Source: Eonycteris spelaea
Lineage: Eukaryota > Chordata > Mammalia > Chiroptera > Pteropodidae
DNA length: 64,000 bases
Direction of reading: 5' to 3'
Assembly: GCA_003508835.1 (NCBI GenBank)
Contig: PUFA01000316.1
Location: forward strand, 744,001 to 808,000
Below are positions 24,804-34,730 of the stretch, in pieces. The notes beneath the pieces were generated by a model, which saw only the letters and a list, made by a program, of their open reading frames with translations, was not told the origin of the DNA and did not search any database. Made by a program: the position numbers and the translations under genes. Each line of letters begins with the position of its first letter. Positions within the stretch are counted from its first letter, which is position 1.

Positions 24804-25097
24804 TGGGGTGGCTCCGTAGTGTAGTGGTTAGCACGTCTGCTTTACATGCAGAAGGTCCTGGGTTTGCACCCCAGGTGGAGCCACAGACCATACCCCAGGT
24901 GCGCCAGGCCCCTGAGTGCACTGGGGAGTGCCTGGCCCCAGGGGTGCCTGGCCCTAGGGAGCGCCTGGCCCCAGGTGGACTCTGGGAGCATGGGGGAGAT
25001 GCCTCGCCTTCAGAAATCCAGGTTTTAAAGGGAAACAGCAACATCCATAGGTCGGGTAGAAGTTCAGGGAAGGAGGAGAATTAAAGTGAGAGGAAAA
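24804..25097 (+). mobile_element. tRNA-Val-headed retroposon (SINE-like) with target duplication
   Basis: The insertion is flanked by a perfect 11-bp direct repeat, AAAAGTATGTC, at 24793-24803 and 25098-25108. It starts with a 6-nt leader and a tRNA-Val-like head (24810-24883), followed by a GC-rich body (about 24884-25030). The body contains three tandem GCCTGGCCC(C/T)AG units at 24930, 24946 and 24963. It ends in AATTAAAGTGAGAGGAAAAA. Duplication plus A-rich tail is the signature of L1-machinery retroposition of an RNA polymerase III transcript. I do not recognise the family. The perfect duplication implies a younger event than most repeats here. Confidence 0.75.
24810..24883 (+). tRNA. tRNA-Val(UAC)-like head, probably pseudogene
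   Basis: Acceptor GGCTCCG pairs with TGGAGCC (one G-T pair). The A box TAGTGTAGTGG (24817-24827) is as in mammalian tRNA-Val. The anticodon stem TCTGC/GCAGA (24836-24840, 24848-24852) encloses TTTACAT with anticodon TAC at 24843-24845. The T stem CTGGG/CCCAG encloses TTTGCAC. Defects: the B box reads GGTTTGCACC instead of GGTTCGANNCC, one extra G (24875) precedes the 3' acceptor strand, and no T-run follows soon after. It is therefore better read as a retroposon head than as a working tRNA gene. Confidence 0.7.
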
Positions 25098-25108
25098 AAA
25101 AGTATGTC

Positions 25109-25889
25109 CAGGATTTTTTAAGATAAAATTTGGAATGAAACCTCATATTCTCTGGACTGCCTGTTGGAAGACCTGACTTCTAGTCTTTATTTATAATTGG
25201 ACATGCTGAAGCATGATTCATTTATTCACCTACATAATGAGCTAGAGTGTCTATAACTTTCAAAAAAACTGTTTAGTCATGTAATTCTGTTTTGAAATTA
25301 ATCTCACCTATAATCCTGAAACCCCAAATCCCACCTGCTTGAATTCCCCACCCCATGCCCCCAACCAACATAGCCTCCTGTCGCTCTAAGAAATAGTATA
25401 ACTTCAAGAAACATAGTATGAGAACTATAAATGGAAAGATGTGTCATGTTCATCAACAGAAGACTCAATGTTGTGAAGTGTCCAAAACTGATTTCCAGAT
25501 TTACCCTGTTGAGAGAAAGAAAAGATAACACAACAACTATAAGGAAGGTCCTGGCTGAAAATCTAAAGTAAAGAACAACCGTGTTATGTATCATACTGGT
25601 GAGGACAATTCAGACTTTTTCTTTTAGCCTGAGAAGAATATGAGCAAGATCAATCAGAGGACAAATCAGGGACTTAAAAATCTGGATTTTGAAGGAAGCT
25701 CCCATGTTTCCTTAATAAATATCAAGTTGATGTCACCTTCTGGTAGTTAGTTGGTTGCATTGAAGCCTAAAGGACACAAGAGAAGGTCTGATACGCAGTG
25801 TGCCAGACCAACAGTGAGAAATGAATGATGAAATTAAGGAAGAGCATTGAGAGACAACTTGAGGTTTAAAGTTGCTACCTTCTCCAATG
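25109..25889. other. Intronic sequence, nothing recognised
   Basis: No repeat family or gene identified. Confidence 0.5.
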
Positions 25890-26470
25890 GATGACGTCAA
25901 TCAGGGTCCAGTCTGGAGTTAGAAACAACACTGTAATTTAAACCAGAGCGATTTAATATAGAGAGTTATTAACTATTTATAAGAGATTTGCTGTTAAGAA
26001 GGTATAAAAGAGAAAAAGAGAATTCTAAAGAATATCCTAAGGCTGACAGATAGGACTCAAGGAAAGAACAAACTTCGAAAGGTCTCCTTCCCCAAGTTTG
26101 GGGGTTCAGACCTCCGTGGAAGAGGTGTGGCTGCAGCCTACTGGATGACAGAGAAGCTCACTGGGTGCCCTGCGCAGAGCTGGTCCATAGCTAGAGAACA
26201 GATGCTGATAGCATGGAACTTCTAACCAAGACCAGCAAGCCCTCCCCTGGGGTGCCAGCGGGCCTAGGCTGGTGGACAGGGCATTGCAGGCAGGAAAACC
26301 TTTCCTGGTTCTGGCATGCTGGCAGGGGACTTTCGGCTGAGGCTGGAAAACTAGAAGGTGAGTGCCACTGTGTGGCATGGCATGTGCACTCTGGGATCTG
26401 GTGCCACTGGATCAAGCTAAGGTCCTTCCGCCTCCAAGGTCTCTCCAGCACCATCTACTGACAAAACTTA
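25890..26470. repeat. Possible ancient LTR-like repeat
   Basis: CACTGTAATTTAAACCAGAG, GAGTTATTAACTATTTATAA and GAAGAGGTGTGGCTGCAGCC resemble a mammalian interspersed repeat I cannot name. Several chance frames on both strands reflect its higher GC content. Confidence 0.3.
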
Positions 26471-28119
26471 ACATCGTACCAGCTGACAAGGGAGAAATAG
26501 TCCAGTTCACAAGTAGACAACGGAAGGTACATTTGGAGCTGAGTGGCATAACATTGATAAAGGAAATATTTCTGAACTTCTGCCCTGGGTACTCATTAAC
26601 AATTTCAGGGACTTTATTTCCTTTTAAGTCACACATGAATATGTGTTTTATTATTAAATGGTAGTTTTATTAGTAAACAAAGGAGAAAAGCATCTTACAC
26701 ATTGTGTATCAAAGGAAGAGCAAGATTATGACTCCAGTCCCGTTGGAACCATGGTCAGGGAGCCTAAGCAGTTTAAAACTGCTACACTTGGGTAAAATGA
26801 TACATTTTGGCAGAATTTTGAAGTTTACAATTTCACATTCCAGGGTGTGGCCACTGTACCATTTTGACACAGAATTAGCGCCTATAATTAATGTTATGTA
26901 AAACGAGGCCTGTGAGGCAGAGCCCTAGGAAACGGTTCCTTGTGAGGCAAATAATATTTTTAGGACCAAACCGGATTTTTCTTTTAGGGTCCACATGGAA
27001 CTAAACAGATGGTGATGTGGGCGGTTGTGGTTTGGGATCTGAAGCAGTTCCTAAAGACACCCAATCTTGTCCTCGTCCCGCCCTAGAGACAGTGATGGCT
27101 ACAGGCTGGTTCAGGCGACTCTGCTGCAAGGTGGCATCAGGCATCCCTGTAGGCGGACACTTGCTGGATCCTGCAGGCTGGCAGCGCCCTGGACTAGATT
27201 GCAGGGCAGCTGGGAACTCGGCTGCTGGCACTGTTCGAATTAGCATAACCATGCCTATTTTAATCTGAAAAGGAACTTGGAAATTTTTTCCACCACAGCT
27301 CTCTTTAGTTCTTAAAGGTGTATAACAATGTTGAAACTCCTCTTCCCTATAGGTCCCCATTTTTTTTTTTTAATATACCATTCTGTCTGCTACCTTGGCT
27401 GCATTTATCCATAAATAGGAAGGAGGGAGACAGTCATTTAACATGCTCATTTTTTCCCTCCAGAAAAATATGCATTCCCCTGTATACAACACCTGTATTA
27501 CCAAATTTATTTCCTTAATTTGATTACATCCATTGTTCTTACCTTTGGTTCTCCATATCACTATCCTGTTCCATTCATTTAAATGTATTTGATCTTGTTG
27601 TCTTTTTTTTTGATTTATTAAATTGAAAAGCACTCCAAATTCTGCTCTGCTATGGAAGTATGTAAATGTAAAAGTTAAAATTCTCTCCAGCCTACCAGTC
27701 ATTCAGATAAATAGTACGTGTCTGTGAGTGATGGGCTTTACCAAAAAAATGTTACAAACATTGTTTCCAACTCACCCTATTTCGTTCTAACCGCCGCATG
27801 ATAATCCACTCTACGGCTGTCTTGTTCCCAGTTTTGTCCTATCGTGGAAGGGAGAGCCTGCTGTGGTAGCACCCTGGTTTACACCCACGGCCTCATACTT
27901 TCTCTCTGCAGAAATGATTCCTGCAAGAAGACTGCTGGGTACACTTTTTTGAACATTTTAATAGATTTTGATAAACCATCCTCCAAAAATGTTGGCTCAG
28001 TTGACGCTCCTGTCAGCAACGATGCAGCTGTGATGCCAGCATCACTGACTGCCACCTAGTGCTGCCCTCTCTCCCACCTGGACTGGTTGGCACTTGAGCC
28101 AACCTCAGTGTTCAGCCCA
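26471..28119. other. Intronic sequence, mostly unrecognised
   Basis: 27720-28070 has faint antisense L1/L3-like wording (GACTGCTGGGTACAC, ATAAACCATCCTCCAAAAAT) but is too diverged to assign. Confidence 0.35.
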
Positions 28120-28700
28120 TGACTTGCTTTCCTGAGACAGAAAAATAGTTTTCCCTCTACCCTTCCTCAGAAAAATAGTTTTCCCTCTACCCTTCTGATT
28201 TCTTGGCTGAGACCCTTGTAATGAAAGACAGATTAACAAGAGAAAAACGAAAGTTCGTTAACATGTATACCTCATGCATATGTGGGAGACACCCAGGGAA
28301 AAAAGAATAACTTCCCTAGATGGCTTAGAATTCAGACTTGAATACTTTCTTAATTAGGAAAGGAGAGGAAATGTAGGCCTCTTGGAGGAGAGTAAATGAT
28401 TTGGGGGAAAGATGAATGGACCCTTAGAAGAACAGGTGAGAGGTATGATAGTTTGACAGAGTTTGAGTGTGGGGTCAACTTCTAGTCTCCTCTCCCGTGG
28501 TAAGAGTCAATCTTCTCTGGTATATGGAACTTCCTCCCACACTGGGGAATGAATGACATTTGAGCTCCTTTTGGAAGATCTATCTTTAGGCAGATAAAGG
28601 CAATTCAGAGAAAACCTCTCCCTGATTTTGCTGTTTTTCTAGTACCTAGAGCTCCAAATAATCAAATACCAAAGCGGCATATGTGAGGGTGACATGTTCT
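28120..28700. repeat. Unnamed interspersed repeat with internal 30-bp duplication
   Basis: CTTGGCTGAGACCCTTGTAA, GACAGATTAACAAGAGAAAA, ACACCCAGGGAAAAAAGAAT and TAGGCAGATAAAGGCAATTC read like a known mammalian repeat that I cannot name. Its left edge contains a 28-nt perfect direct repeat with period 30 (28138-28165 and 28168-28195). Confidence 0.4.
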
Positions 28701-30214
28701 GCTACCCTTCAGAATAAACCCAACATAGGCTTGTTTCCTATCTTAAATGATTTGCCTCGGTAGCATTATTCACTGGAGACTCTATTCAGACCAGATCTTC
28801 GTGGGAGTTATCATTGCATACGCTGCGCTTGTAGTGGGGTGTGGGTCATACCACCAAATTAATCAGGATCAGTTTTCTTCATCCTGTGGAATGGGAGGTA
28901 AAGTTATGATAGTTCCCCCCCCCCAAACTGTATACATTTCCAGACAGAATACTGCTAGACACATTTATAAAATGTATAACAATCAGATAACTGTTACCAG
29001 TAATTGGCAGTCAAACAAATCCGCCACAGTTACAACCACCCACCACAGGAGCAAAATAAATTTGTTATTTTTCCTTTTTTCTCAGATGAATAGAAGCCTC
29101 AGATTCATTTCAGCTGGGTAGAACGAAAAAGCCTTTAAGCTAGCAGCTGTCAATAAACTTCTTTTTGTCCTCATAAAGACAATATAACATCAAAAGCAAT
29201 GAAAACAGTAGGGAGGGAAAAAAACCCTGAACAGCTACTTTAATTTCATTTTCACATATGTCCTAATTTTTGTCCATCAGTCAATATTTTTATGTGGTTA
29301 AAATTCTTTTATGTATATAATTTTACATTCTGTTTTTCCACTTTAAACATGACATTTATTAGATATTTTAAGTAATTGCTGCAGGCTTTGTGGTCGTGGT
29401 GTGCTGGTAAAGATGGTGGCGGCCTCCCCAGAAAAGACAGTGCCACTTTAAGTGTCCTATTACTGGACTAGGATTGCTCTTTCTGGGCACACCAGAGGTT
29501 TACAGAGAATTTGGGAACACAAGCCAGGGTAGGGAAAAGCCAGAAAACAGGGATGGCAGTAGCAGCAATTTACTGCAGTGATTCCACTCAGGATTTTGCT
29601 GTGTGGCACATCACAAAGCTCTGCTTAGACCAGGAGAAGCCAGCTAGCAGCCTGCAGTTGTGAATTTAGAGTAGCTGGAAGGATCATCAGAGTAATCAAG
29701 GGTGAGGGAAAGACAGGCAGGTGAGGAAAAAGGAACAAACAGCTACCTAAACAAGCATACAGCTTTTGATTCAAAAAGCCAAATTGTAACCTCAAATTTC
29801 GACTACATTTGAAGTCATTCTTTGAAGTTTCTTGTGTTGTTCATTTTTCTCCTTCCTTCCTTACTTCTTCCCTTGTATTTTCATTTTTATCTTCTGATTC
29901 CTAATTGGTGGTAATTTTTTTTTTTCTAAAAAACTTAAAATCATAATCTCAAAGGGACTGGAGCATATCACAGTGACTGAAGAATTTGTGATTTGAGAAA
30001 GCATGTTCAGTTACCTTTTCTTTGTTCCTGTCAGAATATTTAATTACTTCTGAAATTTTAAATAACATTTATGGAAAGATGAGTATTTTATATTTAAAAG
30101 AGAATTTTGAGTTAACTAAAGTTGTAGAAACAGAATACTAGAACAAGTGTTTGTACTTGCATTGTATGCTAATTTTTTATATTTTAAAGAAGGCTGTGTC
30201 TCTTTTAAAATTTA
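28701..30214. other. Intronic sequence, nothing recognised
   Basis: The 124-codon open frame at 28747-29121 has no recognisable similarity. Otherwise AT-rich. Confidence 0.45.
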
Positions 30215-30299
30215 ATTGTTTTTGAGGTATAATTGACATAAAATGTTTAAAGTGCACCGAGGTCAACAAATGCAGGTCCACATTCTTGGTGAAAGATGG

Positions 30300-30510
30300 A
30301 AAGCACAGAGTTTATTATATTTTATTTTATTTTGGCATTTAACCTGGCTCTTAACAAAGATTGTACACATCATTTGTCTTAATTAGGTTCCCCTAAAAGC
30401 AAAGTCTAAGACAAGGGCTTGGATACAGATGGTTTAATTGGGAGATGGCCTAGGGAATAGGAGGGACAGACAGGAAGAGTGAAAGAGGACAGGAGAAAGG
30501 AAAACAAAAT
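30300..30510. repeat. Unidentified insertion in the L1
   Basis: TAGGTTCCCCTAAAAGCAAA, AGTCTAAGACAAGGGCTTGG and ATACAGATGGTTTAATTGGG read like a mammalian interspersed repeat of uncertain name. It sits between the two halves of the antisense L1. Confidence 0.35.
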
Positions 30511-30519
30511 AGAGATGTG

Positions 30520-30895
30520 TTATTAAAATTACCATAGGATCTCTTTATATGTGGAATCTAAAGAGCAACATAAATGCACTAACGAAACAGAAACAGACTC
30601 ATAGACACAGAGAACCAGCTGATGGTTGCCAGATGGGAGGGTGTTGCGGGGCTGGGTGAGAAAAGTGAAAGGGATTGAGGAGTACAAATTGGTAGTAATG
30701 AAATAGTCATGGGGATGTAGAGTACAGCATAGGGAATAGAGTCAATGATATTGTAATAACTGTGTATAGTGCCAAGGTACGTACTAAGCTAACTGGGGGG
30801 ATAGCTTCATAAATTATATAAATGTCTAATCACTGTGCTGTATACCTGAAACTAATATAAAATAATATTGAACATCAGCCATAATTGAAAAAAAA
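30520..30895 (+). mobile_element. L1 3' UTR, sense, truncated
   Basis: CTCATAGACACAGAGAACCA, GCTGATGGTTGCCAGATGGG, GGGGATGTAGAGTACAGCAT, GTCAATGATATTGTAATAAC, ACCTGAAACTAATATAAAAT and a terminal A-run form the classic laurasiatherian L1 3' UTR. It is a separate, oppositely oriented insertion inside the older L1. Confidence 0.85.
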
Positions 30896-31474
30896 TATTA
30901 CTGTGGACAAAATAAAAGTGTACAATATAAGTTTTGCCATGAAACCATCTCCACAATCAGGATAGCGAACATATCCATCATCCCTGAAATCATACCTCCT
31001 TGTACTTCCTCTAGCCCGTCCCTCTTTTTCCCATCCATCTCCAGGCAACTACTGATCTCCTTTCTCTCACTATAGATTAGTTTGCATTTCTTAAATTTTG
31101 TATACATGGAAATATAGAGTATGTACTTTTTTTCTTTTGGCGGGCAGGGCTGTGGTGTTTTTCAGTGAGCATAACTAGATTCATCTATGTTGTTGTTACT
31201 GTTAGTAGTTCATTGTGTTTTGTTGCTGAATGGTATTGTGTGGATATACCACAATCTGATTATCCATTCACTTGTTAAGATTTTGGCTTGGTATCTAATT
31301 TCATTGTTTCTATTTATTACAAATAAAGCTGCTGTGAATAAAATCTTTATATGAACACTGTTTTCTTTTCCCTTGGTTAAATATCTAGAATTAGAAAGTC
31401 TGGATCGTATGATGGGTGTATGTTTAAAAAAAAAAAACCTGCTAATCTGTTTTCCACAGTTGTACCATAATATT

Positions 31475-31692
31475 ATAGCGGGTCCCATCCTTTTTGGTTA
31501 CTAAGGACTGGTGCTCCTATGAGAGTCTAATGCCTGATGATCTGAGGTGGAGCTGATGCTAGCGCAGCGGAGTGGCCACAAATTACAGACGAAGCTTTGC
31601 TTGCTCACCTGCCGCTCACCTGCCGCCCATCGCCAGCTGTGCGACTTGGTTTCTAACAGGCCACGGACCAGAATCAGGAGTTGGGGACTCCT
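31475..31692. mobile_element. hAT-like nonautonomous DNA transposon nested in L1
   Basis: The left end CGGGTCCCATCCTTTTTGGT and right end GTTGGGGACTCCTG are diverged inverted ends of the CAGNGGTCCCCAACC type. GAGTCTAATGCCTGATGATC, TGAGGTGGAGCTGATGCTAG, CTGCCGCTCACCTGCCGCCC and CTAACAGGCCACGGACC lie between them in the expected order. L1 text resumes on both sides. Target duplication is unclear. Confidence 0.75.
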
Positions 31693-32942
31693 GCCATATA
31701 ACATTGTCAATAGCCGTGTATAAGAGTTCCAGCTCCACATCTTTAATCTTAATTTTAATAAATTTGTGCTGATATAGTGGTTTAATTGTATTTCTCTAAT
31801 TGACTAATAATATTGAACATCTTTTCGTGTACTTATTTGATATCCATATGTCTTTGGTGAAGTGTCTGTTCTAATCTTTTGCTTACTTTTTATCATTTTT
31901 TTTTAATGATCATTGAGTTTTGAGAGCTTTTAAAATATATTTTGGATAGAGAACTTTATCAGATATGTGCCTTTCAAATATTTTCTCTTATTATTTGACT
32001 TATCTTTTCATTCTCTTAACAGTTTCTTTTGAAAACAGAAGTACATAATTTTTATGAGGTCCAAAGAAATCTTGGTCTATCCTATGGTCACAAAGATATT
32101 CTTCTATGTTTTCTTCTAGAAGTTTTATAGCTTTAGGTTTTATATTTAGGACTCTGGTCCATTTTTAGTTAATTTTTGTATGTGGTTCAGGGATAGATCA
32201 AAGTTCTTTATATAGCTGTCCAATTGTTCCAGTACCATTTGTGGAAAAGAAAAAGCCAAAGGAAAAGACTATTTTTTCTCCACTGAATTGCCTTTGCAAT
32301 TTTATTGAAAATCAGTTGATCACTATGGATAATTATTACTAGACTGTTCCATCTCGATGCCAGTACCACAGTCTTGATGACTAACTTCGTAAGTCAGGTT
32401 TTCTAAGTCCTTCAACTGTGGTGTTTTAATTTTTATTCATAGTTGATTGACTGGACTAGATCCTTTGTGTTTCCATAGGAGTTTTCATGTCTGCTTGCTG
32501 GTTTTCACTGAAAGCTTGCTGAGTGTTTGAATGGGATTATATTGAATTTGTAGATCAGTTTGGAGATAATTGGCATTTTAGTAATGTTGAGTCGTCTACT
32601 CTATAAACATAGTACATTCTACCTTTACTTAGATCTTTAATTTTGTCAGCAATATTTCATAGTTGGAAATGTATAGGGCTTTCACATCTTTTGACAGATT
32701 TATAACTCTTTGATATTTGTATGCTATTGTGAATGGTACTTGTATTTAAAATTCCCACTCTTCATTACTAGCATATAAAAATAGTTGGTTTTTGCATATC
32801 ATTCTTGTTTCTTGCAATATTGTTAAAATCAGCTTATTCTGGTTGCTTTTTTTGTAGATTCCATAGATTTTTCTATGTAAACGATCATATTATCTCTGAA
32901 TAGATAGTTTTTCTTCTTCCTTTCCAGCATGTACTTTTTAAA

Positions 32943-33051
32943 AAAAAATTAATTTATTTTTATGGTGATGTTGGATAACAAAATCTAGTAAGTTTCAGGT
33001 ATACAAGTTAACAGTAAGGAGTACACATATCGCATTGTGTATTCACCTCCT
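32943..33051 (-). mobile_element. 109-bp truncated L1 tail with 13-bp target duplication
   Basis: TGTACTTTTTAAA occurs at 32930-32942 and again at 33052-33064. The 109 bp between (TTTATGGTGATGTTGGATAA, AGTTTCAGGTATACAAGTTA, GCATTGTGTATTCACCTCC) is the same L1 tail type as at 21.1 kb. The host sequence is the older antisense L1, which resumes after it. Confidence 0.85.
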
Positions 33052-34730
33052 TGTACTTTTTAAATTTCTTTTTCTTAATCTGTTGTGCTGGCTAGAACCT
33101 CCAGTACAATACTGAGTAGTAGTGGTAGGAGTGTACATCTTTGTCTTGTTCTTTATCTTTGGAGAAAGGATGCAGTCGTTGACTATTAAAAACGATTGTA
33201 GCTTTAGGCTTTTTGCAGATGTCCTTTATCAGGGTGAGGAGGTTTTCTTTCTGTTCCAGTTCGTTGAGAGTTTTTAGGAACGGATGTGAGTCTTGTCAAA
33301 TGTGTTTTCTCATCTGTTGAGATGATCATATCATCTTGCATCATCTTTAAAAAATCTGCTGTTATCTGCATGCTTTGGCATATACTGTCTTTTTCTCTGG
33401 TTGCTTTTGAAATATGCTCTTCATCACTAGTTTGAAATAATTTGATTATTATGTCGTTTTTGCTGTATTTTATGCTTAGGGTTCATTAAACTTCTGTACA
33501 TCAGTTTATAATTTTCATCCAATTAGGAAGAATTTTGGTATTGTTTTTAAATATACTTTATTCTACCTCCCCCTCTCACTCTTCTTTAGGAATTACGGTT
33601 ACATGTCTGTTTGGCCACTTGATGTACTGCTTGTCAAATGACTCACTGATACTCTTGACTTTTCTTCTTCTTTTCCTCCCATATTTCAGTTTGGAGCATT
33701 TCTGTTGCTATGTCTTCAAGTTGATTTGCCTTTTCTTCTTCAATGTCTAATAAGTCATTAATTTTATCCATTGGTTTTTTCTTTTTTTATCTCACATATT
33801 GTAGGTTTTATCTGTAGGCGTTTGTTTTTTATCTCTTCCGTATTTTTCCTTTTCTGAAAAATCTGCTATTTGTCATTTTGGGGTCAGTTTGCTTTTTTAA
33901 TTGGTTTTTCTCCTCATTAAAAACTATACATTTCCTCCTTTTAAAAAAATATGCCTGGTAATTATTTTATTTAATGCCATACATTGTGAATTTTTTCTTT
34001 CCTAGTTCTGTATATTTTTGTATTCCAAAAAAATTTTTTTTCATCTTGTTCTGTGACATGGTCAAGTTACTTGAAACAGTTTTACCTTTCAGGTCTTGCT
34101 TTTAGCCTTTGATAGGCAGCACCCAAACTGTGGGTGTGACCTAGGATGAATTTTTCTCTACTACTGAAGCAAGATCTTTCTTAGTACTCTAAACAAGGTT
34201 TTGTGAGTTAAGAGGTTTTCCACTCTGACTGTTGGGAATATGTACAATTATCAGCCTTATGTGAGTCCTGGGCACTGTTTCTTCTAATTGTTTGAGTGAT
34301 TCTTTCTCTAGCATTGAGTAGTTTCTTTAAATTTATGCACTAATCAGAACCTAGCTGAATCATCAGTTAAGATCTTCAGAGTGTTACCATAATACGGATT
34401 TCTTCTCTCTGATAGTCTACTCTGCAAATTCTAGCAGCCTTTGCTTCCCTGGATTTTCAGCTGCGTAGCTCCAATTGAATGAAGGTTACTAAGCTCTCCT
34501 TAGTTTTCCCCTCTCTGTGTTGTGACCTAGGAATTTTCTTCAGGCGGTAAAGTAGAGCAATCATAGAGTTCACCTTGTTTGTTTCCTGTCCTTCATTGCC
34601 TGATATTGAAATACTTGAGAGCCATTATTTCGTATATTTTCTCTGATGTTTTAGTTGTTTCAGGCAGGGGGGTACATTCAGTCCCTATTACTTGATCTTT
34701 GTTGGAAGTTGTGATTGTTGCCTCATGCCC

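Larger units (their letters stand above)
30215..34730 (-). mobile_element. Composite antisense L1, interrupted by younger insertions
   Basis: The 3' end starts near TTTTTGAGGTATAATTGACA (30221). It is broken by about 640 bp of insertion and resumes at AAAGTGTACAATATAAGTTT (about 30916) with CATGAAACCATCTCCACAAT. Further antisense L1 text follows, such as TGGTCCATTTTTAGTTAATT and CAGTACCACAGTCTTGATGA. The 5' part (33.4-34.7 kb) contains CATACATTGTGAATTTTTTC, CTACTACTGAAGCAAGATCT and TTTCAGGCAGGGGGGTACAT, which I recall from old L1/HAL1-type elements. No intact ORF1 or ORF2 remains. Confidence 0.75.

Noticed and set aside
24810..24883. Functional tRNA-Val gene
   Set aside because: Broken B box, an extra base before the acceptor strand, no nearby T-run, and its position at the head of a retroposed unit all argue against it.
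24824..25084. 86-codon open frame over the retroposon
   Set aside because: It lies in the GC-rich body of the tRNA-headed insertion and has no similarity to known proteins.
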